Shown here one piece after another: positions 38,391 to 47,002 of a stretch of DNA of 64,000 nt; position 1 is the stretch's first letter, and each line of letters opens with the position of its first letter. The notes beneath the pieces were generated by a model, which did no database searches, was not told the origin of the DNA, and saw only the letters and a list, made by a program, of their open reading frames with translations. The stretch covers positions 124,001 through 188,000 of the forward strand of contig NZ_LWLB01000003.1 in the NCBI RefSeq assembly GCF_001905145.1, read 5' to 3'. This stretch comes from Nocardiopsis sp. TSRI0078 (GTDB lineage Bacteria > Actinomycetota > Actinomycetes > Streptosporangiales > Streptosporangiaceae). The position numbers and the translations under genes were made by a program.

Positions 38391-39758
38391 ATGGCAACTT
38401 CCGACCCAACGGCCGCAGGGCCGGTCGGCGCTGACGAGACCCGGGAGCGGCGCCGCGTCCTCGCGGGCACCATGGTCGGCACCACCATCGAGTGGTACGA
38501 CTTCTTCATCTACGCCCAGGCCGCGGGCCTGGTACTCGCCCCCCTGTTCCTGGCGCCCCTGTCCGACGCCAGCCCGGTGATGGCCCAGGTCCTGTCCTTC
38601 GCCACCATCGGCATCTCCTTCCTCTTCCGGCCCCTCGGCGCGATCGTCGCCGGCGCCCTCGGGGACAGGTTCGGCCGCAAGCGGGTGCTCGTCGCGACCC
38701 TCGTCCTGATGGGCCTCGCCACCTGCCTGATCGGTGTGCTGCCCACCTACGCCCAGATCGGCGTGGCCGCACCCGTCCTCCTGATCCTCCTGCGCATCGT
38801 CCAGGGCTTCTCCGCGGGCGGCGAGTGGGGCGGCGCCGCGCTGATGTCGGTGGAGCACGCGCCGGTCGGCAAGCGCGGCTTCTTCGGCGCCTACCCGCAG
38901 ATCGGCGTCCCCTGCGGCATGATCATCGCGACCTTCGTCGTCTGGGTGATCACCGCCGTCATCGGTCCGGAGGCGTTCAGGGAGTGGGGCTGGCGCATCC
39001 CCTTCCTCCTGTCCTTCCTGCTGATCATCATCGGCCACCTCATCCGCAAGTCCGTGGAGGAGTCCCCGGTCTTCAAGCAGATGCAAAAGCGCAAGGCCCA
39101 GTCCTCCGCGCCCCTGGGACGGCTGTTCCGGAAGAACAGCCGGGAGGTCGTCCTCTCCGCGCTGATCTTCATCGCCAACAACGCGGCCGGATACCTCGTC
39201 ATCGCCTACATGGCGACCTACGCCTCGCGGCCGGTCGAGGAGTTCGGCCTGGGCATGGAACGGGGCCCCGTGCTTCTGGCGACCACCCTCGCCTCGTTCG
39301 GCTGGCTCGTCTCCACGCTGTACGGCGGCATCCTGAGCGACAAGCTCGGCCGGGTGAGGACCTTCCAGCTCGGCTACGTGCTGCTGGCCGCCTGGTCCGT
39401 GCCGATGTGGTTCATGGTCGACACCGGCAACATCTACATGTACTTCACGGGCCTGTTCGTCTTCACGCTGACACTCGGCCTGAGCTACGGCCCCCAGTCG
39501 GCCCTGTACGCGGAGATGTTCCCGGCCGAGGTCCGCTACTCCGGCGTGTCCATCGGCTACGCCATCGGCGCGATCCTCGGCGGTGCCTTCGCGCCCATGA
39601 TCGCCGAGCTCCTGCTCACCGAGACCGGCGCCTCGTGGTCGATCGGCGCCTACATCATCGTGGCCGCCGCGGTCTCCTTCATCGGCGTCTCGCTGGTCAA
39701 GGAACCCAAGGGCGTCGACCTGTACGTGGAGGGCACCGAGCCGACCCCCTCGAAGTAG
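38391..39758 (+). CDS. MFS metabolite:H+ symporter (MHS family)
   Basis: 455-residue, 12-helix transporter of the ProP/ShiA-type metabolite:proton symporter family. It opens with the family signature GTMVGTTIEWYDFFIYAQAAG, and motif A is GALGDRFGRKRVLVATLVLMG with a second copy GGILSDKLGRVR after helix 6. RIVQGFSAGGEWGGAALMSVEH is also typical of the family. The central cytoplasmic loop (KSVEESPVFKQMQKRKAQ) and late helices follow. The start is preceded by a weak GGAGCACCA. The substrate could be a carboxylate, betaine or shikimate-like compound; sequence alone does not decide. It converges with the GH15 gene over a strong terminator. Confidence 0.92.
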   Translation: MATSDPTAAGPVGADETRERRRVLAGTMVGTTIEWYDFFIYAQAAGLVLAPLFLAPLSDASPVMAQVLSFATIGISFLFRPLGAIVAGALGDRFGRKRVLVATLVLMGLATCLIGVLPTYAQIGVAAPVLLILLRIVQGFSAGGEWGGAALMSVEHAPVGKRGFFGAYPQIGVPCGMIIATFVVWVITAVIGPEAFREWGWRIPFLLSFLLIIIGHLIRKSVEESPVFKQMQKRKAQSSAPLGRLFRKNSREVVLSALIFIANNAAGYLVIAYMATYASRPVEEFGLGMERGPVLLATTLASFGWLVSTLYGGILSDKLGRVRTFQLGYVLLAAWSVPMWFMVDTGNIYMYFTGLFVFTLTLGLSYGPQSALYAEMFPAEVRYSGVSIGYAIGAILGGAFAPMIAELLLTETGASWSIGAYIIVAAAVSFIGVSLVKEPKGVDLYVEGTEPTPSK

Positions 39759-39771
39759 GGCGGACGGCGGA

Positions 39772-39807
39772 GGGGGCGACGGGCCGGTAGACCGGCCCGT
39801 CGCCCCC
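39772..39807. terminator. bidirectional terminator between MFS and GH15 genes
   Basis: A 17-bp perfect stem (GGGGGCGACGGGCCGGT and complement, centre AG) lies between two convergent genes. It is immediately followed by repeat R10. Confidence 0.75.
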
Positions 39808-39810
39808 TCG

Positions 39811-39849
39811 ACTCGTCGCCTTGTTGCCTTGTCGCCCTGTCGACATACC
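39811..39849 (+). repeat. GTCGAC dispersed repeat (R10)
   Basis: Reads ACTCGTCGCC, then TTGTTGCCTTGTCGCC and CTGTCGACATA, with an internal tandem of the GTCGCCTT word. Sits between the terminator and the GH15 stop codon. Confidence 0.65.
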
Positions 39850-39883
39850 GGCCGCGGCGGATCCGCGCACGTGTCCGGCGCGG

Positions 39884-41698
39884 TCACCCGCTCCCGGAGC
39901 TCGCCCGCTGCTGCGCCGGACCCTCGCGGTTCCGGTCCAGCTCATAGGCGGTGTTGACCAGGGCGATGTGGGAGAGCGCCTGGGGGAAGTTGCCGATCAG
40001 CCGCCCGGTGTTCGTGTCGTACTCCTCCGACAGCAGCCCCACGTCGTTGCGCAGGGACAGCAGGTGCTCGAAGATCTCCCTGCCCTCATCGACACGGCCC
40101 TGCATGACGAGGTTGTCGACGAGCCAGAACGTGCAGGGCAGGAACACCCCCTCGCCGGGAGGGAGGGCGTCCACCCTCCTGCTCGTCTCGTCCATGGAGT
40201 AGCGCTGGACCAGGCCGTCGCGGCACAGCTCCCGCTGGACGGCGTCCACGGTTCCCCGCATGCGCTCGTCGTCGGGCGGGAGGAAGCCCACGGTGCCGGC
40301 CATCAGCAGCGACGCGTCCAGGGTGGAGGAGCCGTAGTACTGCGTCAGGGTCCGGCGCTCGGGGTCGTACCCGTTCTCGCACACGTCCTGGAAGATCTCG
40401 TCGCGCAGGCGCTTCCACTCCTCCAGAGGCCCCTCCAGGCCGAACCTCTCGACCCCGCTGATGGCGCGGTCCACGGCGGTCCACGCCATGATCTTGGAGT
40501 GGGTGAAGTGCCTCCGGGGCCCGCGCATCTCCCAGATCCCGTTGTCGGGCTCACGCCAGTGCGCCTCCAGGAAGTCCATCAGGGAGCGCTGGAGCTGCCA
40601 TGCGGGCTCCTTCGGCGGAATCCCGTGGACCCTGGCCTGGTGGAAGACGTCCATCACCTCGCCGTAGACGTCGAGCTGCCACTGCTGGGCGGCCTCGTTG
40701 CCGACCCTCACGGGACGGGACCCCTCGTAGCCGGACAGCCAGTCCAGCTCCAGCTCGGGCAGCCTGCGCTCCCCCTCGATCCCGTACATGATCCGCATCT
40801 GCGAGGGTTCCCCCGCGACCGCCCGCAGCAGCCATTCGCGCCAGTCGGCGGCCGCCTGTGTGTAGCCGGACTCCAGGAGAGCGAGCAGCGTCAGCGTGGC
40901 GTCGCGTATCCAGCAGTAGCGGTAGTCCCAGTTGCGCACACCGCCGATCTGCTCCGGCAGTGAGGTGGTGGCCGCGGCGACGATGCCTCCGCCGGGCGAG
41001 TGCGTCAGGGCCTTGAGGGTGATCAGTGACCGGACGACCGCGTCGCGGTACTCGCCCTCGTAGTTGCACCTGGAGGCCCACTCCCGCCAGACCTCGTCCG
41101 TGTGATCGATGAGCACGTCGGTGTTGACCGGCTCCGGGGACGGCGATCGGGGCGGGACCCAGGTGAGGACGAAGTCCACGCTGTCGCCCGCCGCGACCGC
41201 GAACTCCGTGACCGGGTCCTCGTCGGACCCGGCATCGAACTCCACGTCGGAGTCCAGGTAGCAGCTGTCGGGACCGGCGACGAGGTGCAGCCGCCGCCCG
41301 TCCTTGCGCACCCACGGGACGATCGATCCGTAGTCGAAGCGCGCCACGACCTCGGAGCGCATGCGTACGCGCCCCTCCACCCCCTCGACCCGGCGTATCA
41401 GGCAGGTGCGGTGGGCGCCGATGGGCATGCAGTCGACGACCCGCACCACACCGTCCTCGGACCGGAACTCGGTTTCCAGTACCAGGCTGTCGGGGCGGTA
41501 CCGCCGTGCCTCCAGCCGGTGCTCTCCCGCCGGGGCCATGGTCCAGCGACCGTTGCCCTCATCGCCGAGCAGGGCTGCGAAGCAGGCGCCGGAATCGAAC
41601 CGGGGCAGGCACAGCCAGTCCACGCTTCCGTCGGCGCCGATCAGGACCGACGTCTTCATGTCGCCCAGAAACGCGTAGTCCTCGATGGGCAGGGACAA
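39884..41698 (-). CDS. glycoside hydrolase family 15 protein (trehalase/glucoamylase-like)
   Basis: 604 residues. The TTG start at 41696-41698 (MSLPIEDYAFLGDMKTSVLIG) has GGAAGGCGAAG upstream. N-terminal beta-sandwich is followed by an (alpha/alpha)6 barrel. Landmarks of the bacterial GH15 group are GSVDWLCLPRFDSGACFAALL, VRNWDYRYCWIRDATLTLLAL, GSRPVRVGNEAAQQWQLDVYGE and LEAHWREPDNGIWEMRGPRR, with Glu residues in the last two suited to acid/base catalysis. It has no signal peptide, so is cytoplasmic. Actinobacterial relatives act on trehalose or alpha-glucans. It lies 120 bases downstream of poxB on the same strand; the two may share a stress or stationary-phase message. Confidence 0.92.
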   Translation of the reverse strand: MSLPIEDYAFLGDMKTSVLIGADGSVDWLCLPRFDSGACFAALLGDEGNGRWTMAPAGEHRLEARRYRPDSLVLETEFRSEDGVVRVVDCMPIGAHRTCLIRRVEGVEGRVRMRSEVVARFDYGSIVPWVRKDGRRLHLVAGPDSCYLDSDVEFDAGSDEDPVTEFAVAAGDSVDFVLTWVPPRSPSPEPVNTDVLIDHTDEVWREWASRCNYEGEYRDAVVRSLITLKALTHSPGGGIVAAATTSLPEQIGGVRNWDYRYCWIRDATLTLLALLESGYTQAAADWREWLLRAVAGEPSQMRIMYGIEGERRLPELELDWLSGYEGSRPVRVGNEAAQQWQLDVYGEVMDVFHQARVHGIPPKEPAWQLQRSLMDFLEAHWREPDNGIWEMRGPRRHFTHSKIMAWTAVDRAISGVERFGLEGPLEEWKRLRDEIFQDVCENGYDPERRTLTQYYGSSTLDASLLMAGTVGFLPPDDERMRGTVDAVQRELCRDGLVQRYSMDETSRRVDALPPGEGVFLPCTFWLVDNLVMQGRVDEGREIFEHLLSLRNDVGLLSEEYDTNTGRLIGNFPQALSHIALVNTAYELDRNREGPAQQRASSGSG

Positions 41699-41818
41699 GT
41701 CTTCGCCTTCCGTTCACAAGTGGGATGTATACGATTCCCGTCCCTCCCCGCCATCCCCTGGCGGTGCGGGAACGGACGGACCAGCGCCGTACCGCCCCCG
41801 CACCATCCACGGCTGCTG

Positions 41819-43606
41819 TCACCGTCCGCCGGGGAGGAAGTCCTGTGCCTTGGACTTGACCCCCTGCTTGACCACGTCCCACGCCTCCGGGTCGCCCTTG
41901 GCCAGGGCCTTGGCCACGCTCTCCATCTGCTCCAGCGTCGCGTGCGGCGGGATCGGCGGGATGGTCGGATCCGTGACGAACTCGATCACGCAGGGCCGGT
42001 CCGCGGCCAGCGCCCGCTCCCACGCCCCCTTGATGTCCTTGGGGTCGTCGACCTTGATCCCCAGCATCCCGATGCTCTCGGCGAACCCGGCGTAGGGGAA
42101 GTCGGGGATCCGCTGCGAGGGGATGAACTGGGGCGCGTCGCCCATGGCGCGCAGTTCCCAGGTCACCTGGTTGAGGTCGCCGTTGTTGAGCACGGCGACG
42201 ATGACCTGGGGGTTGTCCCACTCCTTCGCGTAGTGGCCGATGGTGATCAGCTCGTTGAGGCCGCTCATCTGCATGGCCCCGTCGCCGACGAACGCGATCA
42301 CGGGCCTGTCCGGGTGGGCGAACTTCGCCCCCGTGGCGTAGGGGGCGCCGGGGCACATCGTGGCCAGCGTGCCCGACAGCGAACCGCGCATGCCCTTGCG
42401 GAACTTCAGGTGCCGCGCGTACCAGTTGGCCACCGAGCCGGAGTCCGCCGTCACGATCACGTCATCGGGCAGCATCGGCGAGAGCTCGTGGAAGACGCGC
42501 TCGGGGTTGACCGGGTCGGCGTCCACGTGCGCGCGCCGCTCCATGACCTCCTGCCAGCGCTCGACGTTGTCCTCGACCTTCTCCCGCCACGAGCGGTCGG
42601 TCTTGCGCTCGACGAGCGGCAGCAGCATCCGCAGCGTCTCCGCGGAGTCGCCGACCAGGTTGCACTCGAACGGGTACCGCATGCCGATCATGGTCGGGTC
42701 GATGTCGATCTGGACGGCGCGTGCCTGGCCGAACTCGGGCATGAACTGGGTGTAGGGAAAACTGGAGCCGACGACGAGCAGGGTGTCGCAGTCCTGCATC
42801 AGCTCGTAGGAGGGCCGGGTGCCCAGCAGCCCGATCGCACCGGTCACGAAGGGCAGGTCGTCGGGCAGCGCGTCCTTGCCCAGCAGGGCCTTGGCCACCC
42901 CGGCGCCGAGCTTGTCGGCCATCTCGACGACCTCGTCCGCCGCTCCCCTGGCGCCCTGGCCGATCAGCATCGCGACGCGCTCACCCGAGTTGAGGACCTC
43001 GGCCGCCTCGGCCAGGCCCTCGGCGGACGGGGTCGACTGCGGGGCGGGCATACCGAGGCTGGAGGGCACCATCTTGAACTCGTGTTCGGGCGGTGAGTAC
43101 TCCAGCTCCTGGACGTCGGCCGGGACGATGATCGCCGTGACCGTGCGCCTGCTCGCGGCGGTCCGCATCGCCCGGTCCAGCACGTTGGGAAGCTGCTCCG
43201 GGACGGTGACCATCTGGAGGTAGTCGCTGGCCACGTCCTTGTAGAGGGACATCAGGTCGACTTCCTGCTGGTAGGAGCCGCCCATCGCGCTGCGCGCGGT
43301 CTGCCCGATGATCGCCACCACCGGCACGTGGTCGAGCTTGGCGTCGTAGAGGCCGTTCAGCAGGTGGATGGCGCCCGGCCCCGAGGTGGCCGCGCACACA
43401 CCCACGCGTCCGGAGAACTTCGCGTACCCGGTGGCCTCGAAGGCCGCCAGCTCCTCGTGCCGGGACTGGATGAAGCGCGGTTTGTTCTCGGCCCGGTCCC
43501 ACGCCGCGAGCAGACCGTTGATGCCGTCGCCCGCGTAGGAGAAGACGTGGTCGACCCCCCATTCCCTCAGACGCTTCAGTATGTAGTCGGACACCAGTTC
43601 CGCCAT
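41819..43606 (-). CDS. poxB: ThDP-dependent pyruvate oxidase/dehydrogenase-like enzyme (PoxB type)
   Basis: 595-residue thiamine-diphosphate enzyme of the acetolactate synthase/POX family. The Pyr domain has the catalytic Glu region RFIQSRHEELAAFEATGYAK and TSGPGAIHLLNGLYDAK. The central domain may bind FAD (LIGQGARGAADEVVEMADKL, TLLVVGSSFPYTQFMPEFGQ). The C-terminal ThDP motif is GDGAMQMSGLNELITIGHYA, ending NNGDLNQ. Start ATG 43604-43606 behind GGAGGGGAGC. PoxB converts pyruvate to acetate and CO2, passing electrons to quinone. The lack of an obvious membrane-binding C-terminal helix leaves exact acceptor and product open. It is divergent from the FAD/Fe-S gene. Confidence 0.88.
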   Translation of the reverse strand: MAELVSDYILKRLREWGVDHVFSYAGDGINGLLAAWDRAENKPRFIQSRHEELAAFEATGYAKFSGRVGVCAATSGPGAIHLLNGLYDAKLDHVPVVAIIGQTARSAMGGSYQQEVDLMSLYKDVASDYLQMVTVPEQLPNVLDRAMRTAASRRTVTAIIVPADVQELEYSPPEHEFKMVPSSLGMPAPQSTPSAEGLAEAAEVLNSGERVAMLIGQGARGAADEVVEMADKLGAGVAKALLGKDALPDDLPFVTGAIGLLGTRPSYELMQDCDTLLVVGSSFPYTQFMPEFGQARAVQIDIDPTMIGMRYPFECNLVGDSAETLRMLLPLVERKTDRSWREKVEDNVERWQEVMERRAHVDADPVNPERVFHELSPMLPDDVIVTADSGSVANWYARHLKFRKGMRGSLSGTLATMCPGAPYATGAKFAHPDRPVIAFVGDGAMQMSGLNELITIGHYAKEWDNPQVIVAVLNNGDLNQVTWELRAMGDAPQFIPSQRIPDFPYAGFAESIGMLGIKVDDPKDIKGAWERALAADRPCVIEFVTDPTIPPIPPHATLEQMESVAKALAKGDPEAWDVVKQGVKSKAQDFLPGGR

Positions 43607-43912
43607 GATCGCTCCCCTCCCGGGATCGACACCGTGTTCGGCACCGCGTTCGCGGTGCCCCGCCCGCCTTTTCGAGCGGGCCCACTCCCCACCGTGTCCT
43701 CCGACCGTGGGAGTGCTCCGCTGGCGCGACTACCCCGACCGTCGCCCCCGCATTCACCCCGTCGCCGCTCTGTGCGGGGATCGGCGGCGTTTGCCCGTCC
43801 GCGCGTCTGGTTAGTGGCGGGTGTGCGGTGCCGGGCTCCGGCCGCGGGACTGCGCCTCTCGCGCTGCCGAGTGCGACGGACACGCATCACGTCGACGGAA
43901 CGGACGACTGAC
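43607..43912. other. divergent promoter region poxB / FAD-FeS gene
   Basis: 306 bases without a supported gene. It contains a 9-bp-stem hairpin GGCACCGCG-TT-CGCGGTGCC (43640-43659) and, right after it, GCCCGC...GCGGGC (from about 43662). Both could be leader structures for poxB. No clear promoter hexamers were identified. Confidence 0.5.
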
Positions 43913-46900
43913 ATGGCCGTGGACCTGCCTGCACCCTCCTCCCGGCGGGGCATGGCACCGACCGGTGCCGACACCGACGCGCTGTTGCGGGACCTCACCG
44001 ACCGGGTGGACGGGGAGGTCCGCTTCGACAAGGGCTCGCTCGCCACCTACTCGACGGCCGCCTCCAACTACCGGCAGGTCCCCATCGGGGTCGTCGTGCC
44101 GAGGACGGTCGAGGCCGGAGCCGAGGCGGTGGCGGTGTGCCGCGAACACGGCGCGCCCGTGCTGTCCAGGGGCGGCGGTACCAGCCTGGCCGGGCAGTGC
44201 AGCAACGTCGCGGTCGTGATCGACTGGTCCAAGTACTGCACGCGGGTCCTCAGCGTCGACCCCGAGGCGGGCACCGCCGTCGTGGAGCCGGGCATCGTGC
44301 TGGACGCCCTGAACGAGCACACGGGCCGGGTACGGGACCACCTCGCCTTCGGTCCGAGCCCCTCCACCCACAGCCACTGCACGCTCGGCGGGATGATCGG
44401 CAACAACTCCTGCGGGGCCAGTGCGCAGACCTACGGAAAGACCGTGGACAACGTGCTGCGGCTGGAGGTGCTCACCTACGACGGTTGCCGGATGTGGGTG
44501 GGCCCCACCTCCGACGAGGAGTACGAGCGCATCGTGGCCGAGGGCGGACGCCGCGCCGAGATCTACCGGGAACTGCGGCGGGTGCGGGACCGCTACGCCA
44601 CGGCCGTCCGGCGCAGGTTTCCCGACATCCCCCGCCGCGTCTCGGGCTACAACCTCGACTCGCTGCTGCCCGAGAACGGGTTCGACCTGGCCGCGGCGCT
44701 CGTCGGCTCGGAGGGCACCCTGGTGACGGTCCTGCGCGCCGAGGTGCGCCTGGTCGTCGAACCCGCGGCCATGGCGATGGCGGTGTGCGGCTACTCCGAC
44801 ATCTTCGCCGCCGCCGACGCCGTTCCCGAGGTCCTGGAGCACGAGCCCTACGCCCTGGAGGGGCTGGACGACAAGCTCATCGGCTACGAGCGGCGCAAGC
44901 ACCTGAACCCCTCGGCGGTGGCGCAGATGCCCGAGGGGGCGGGGTGGCTGATGGTGCAGTTCGGCGGTGCCGACCAGGAGGAGGCGGTCGCGCGGACACG
45001 GGACTTCGTCGACGCCATGAGGGCCTCCGGCAGTGTGCTGGGAACCAGTGTCCTCGACAACCCCGACCGCGTGGCGGAGATGTGGAAGGTGCGCGAGGCC
45101 GGCCTGGGCGCCACGGCCCGGGTCCCGTCCGAGCCCGACACCTGGGAGGGCTGGGAGGACTCCGCGGTGCCGCCGGAGCGCTTCGGCGACTACCTGCGCG
45201 ACCTGCACGCCCTGATGGAGGAGTTCGGCTTCGCGCACCGCTCCTCGTTGTACGGGCACTTCGGACACGGGTGCCTGCACACGCGCATCCCCTTCAACCT
45301 GCGTACACAGCCGGGTATCACCGGCTTCCGCCGGTTCGTCGAGCGCGCCGCGGACATCGTGGTCTCCTACGGCGGCTCGCTCTCGGGCGAGCACGGGGAC
45401 GGCCAGTCGCGCGCCGAACTGTGGCCGAAGATGTTCGGCCCGGAGCTGATGCCCGCCTTCTCCGAGGTCAAGAGGATCTTCGACCCGGACGACCGGATGA
45501 ACCCCGGCAAGCTCGTCGCCCCGGACGGTGGCGGACCGGAGCGCCTCGACGAGAACCTGCGGCTGGGCACCGACTACCAGCCCGCTCGGACCGACACCCA
45601 CTTCGGCTATCCGCACGACGACGCCGACTTCTCCAGGGCCGTGCTGCGCTGTGTGGGCGTCGGCGAGTGCCGCAAGGACAGCGGCGGCGTCATGTGCCCC
45701 AGCTACCGCGTGACGCGGGAGGAGGAGCACTCCACCCGCGGGCGCTCCCGGCTCCTCTTCGAGATGCTCGAGGGGGACGTGATCCAGGACGGCTGGCGCT
45801 CGCAGGAGGTCGACGACGCACTGGACCTGTGCCTGGCCTGCAAGGGGTGCAAGACCGACTGCCCCGTCAACGTCGACATGGCCACCTACAAGGCCGAGTT
45901 CCTCTCCCACCACCACGCCGGGAGGGTGCGGCCCGCGGCCCACTACAGCCTGGGGTGGCTCCCCGTGTGGGCGAGAGCCGCCTCCCTCGCGCCCGAACTG
46001 GTGAACGCGCTGAGCTCCGTCCCGTTCCTCGCCCGCCCGGGCAAGCGGCTCGGCGGTGTGGCGCGGGAGCGCCCGGTGCCCGCGTTCGCCCCGGTCCGCT
46101 TCAGCGACTCCATGCGCAGGCGCGGCTCGAAGGACGGCGAGCGCGGCGAGGTGATCCTGTGGCCGGACACCTTCACCGACAACTTCCACCCGGCGATCGG
46201 GGCGGCGGCCGTCCGCGTCCTGGAGGCGGCGGGCTTCCGCGTCCGGGTGCCGCCGCGGACCCTGTGCTGCGGGCTGACCTGGATCTCCACCGGCCAGCTG
46301 GGCGTGGCGCGCCGTGTGCTGGGACGCACCGTCGACGCGCTGCGCGAGGACATCCGCGCGGGTACGCCGGTCATCGGCCTGGAGCCCTCGTGCGCGGCCG
46401 TCTTCCGCTCGGACGCCGCCGAGCTGTTCCCCCACGACCAGGACGTGGAGAGACTGCGCGCGCAGTTCTTCACGTTCTCGGAGTTCCTCAACCGGTACGC
46501 GTCCGACTGGGAGCCGCCCCGCCTGGGACGTACGGCCGTCGTCCAGCGGCACTGCCACCAGCACGCGGTCCTGGGGTTCGACGAGGACAGGCGGCTGCTG
46601 GGACGCGCCGGCACGGAGGTGGACCTCCTCGACGTGGGCTGCTGCGGGCTGGCGGGCGACTTCGGCTTCGAGGAGGGGCACTACGAGGTGTCCATGGCCG
46701 TCGCCGAGTCGGGGCTGCTGCCCGCGGTGCGCGAGGCCGACCCCGGCGCCCTCCTGCTGGCCGACGGGTTCAGCTGCCGCACCCAGGTCGAGCAGGCCGA
46801 CACCGGGCGGGAGGCCGTCCACCTCGCCGAGGCCCTGGACCTCGCCATGCGGGACGCGCTGCCCTCCCGCCACCCGGAGAGGGCCGCGACCCGCTTCGCC

Positions 46901-47002
46901 GCTCCGCGCCGGGTGCCCGCCTACGACGTGGACGAGATCCGCGAGGAGGCGATGCGCGCGGGACGGCGCGGGTCCTCCGGGAAGCGGGGGCGGCGCTCAT
47001 GA
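43913..47002 (+). CDS. FAD-binding and Fe-S-binding oxidoreductase (D-lactate/2-hydroxyacid dehydrogenase type)
   Basis: 1029-residue fusion from ATG 43913. The frame is open about 195 codons further upstream but overlaps poxB antisense, so that part is rejected. Residues about 50-230 form a VAO/FAD_binding_4 domain (VLSRGGGTSLAGQCSNVAVV, GNNSCGASAQTYGKTVDNV), and 240-570 the FAD-oxidase C domain (HFGHGCLHTRIPFNL, SGEHGDGQSRAELWPKMFG). Then comes a ferredoxin-like segment (GECRKDSGGVMCPSYR, CLACKGCKTDCPVNVD at about 640-655). The C-terminal CCG domains carry CCGLTWIS, RHCHQHAVLGFD and CCGLAGDFGFEEGHYEVSM. It resembles D-lactate or D-2-hydroxyglutarate dehydrogenases that pass electrons to quinone. 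ATGA coupling to the enolase-family gene suggests a sugar-acid or hydroxyacid pathway. Confidence 0.88.
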   Translation: MAVDLPAPSSRRGMAPTGADTDALLRDLTDRVDGEVRFDKGSLATYSTAASNYRQVPIGVVVPRTVEAGAEAVAVCREHGAPVLSRGGGTSLAGQCSNVAVVIDWSKYCTRVLSVDPEAGTAVVEPGIVLDALNEHTGRVRDHLAFGPSPSTHSHCTLGGMIGNNSCGASAQTYGKTVDNVLRLEVLTYDGCRMWVGPTSDEEYERIVAEGGRRAEIYRELRRVRDRYATAVRRRFPDIPRRVSGYNLDSLLPENGFDLAAALVGSEGTLVTVLRAEVRLVVEPAAMAMAVCGYSDIFAAADAVPEVLEHEPYALEGLDDKLIGYERRKHLNPSAVAQMPEGAGWLMVQFGGADQEEAVARTRDFVDAMRASGSVLGTSVLDNPDRVAEMWKVREAGLGATARVPSEPDTWEGWEDSAVPPERFGDYLRDLHALMEEFGFAHRSSLYGHFGHGCLHTRIPFNLRTQPGITGFRRFVERAADIVVSYGGSLSGEHGDGQSRAELWPKMFGPELMPAFSEVKRIFDPDDRMNPGKLVAPDGGGPERLDENLRLGTDYQPARTDTHFGYPHDDADFSRAVLRCVGVGECRKDSGGVMCPSYRVTREEEHSTRGRSRLLFEMLEGDVIQDGWRSQEVDDALDLCLACKGCKTDCPVNVDMATYKAEFLSHHHAGRVRPAAHYSLGWLPVWARAASLAPELVNALSSVPFLARPGKRLGGVARERPVPAFAPVRFSDSMRRRGSKDGERGEVILWPDTFTDNFHPAIGAAAVRVLEAAGFRVRVPPRTLCCGLTWISTGQLGVARRVLGRTVDALREDIRAGTPVIGLEPSCAAVFRSDAAELFPHDQDVERLRAQFFTFSEFLNRYASDWEPPRLGRTAVVQRHCHQHAVLGFDEDRRLLGRAGTEVDLLDVGCCGLAGDFGFEEGHYEVSMAVAESGLLPAVREADPGALLLADGFSCRTQVEQADTGREAVHLAEALDLAMRDALPSRHPERAATRFAAPRRVPAYDVDEIREEAMRAGRRGSSGKRGRRS

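Noticed and set aside
43328..43912. In-frame 195-codon extension upstream of the FAD/Fe-S gene
   Set aside because: It lies largely antisense to poxB and across the divergent promoter region, with no conserved sequence; the ATG at 43913 starts a typical FAD-oxidase N-terminus.
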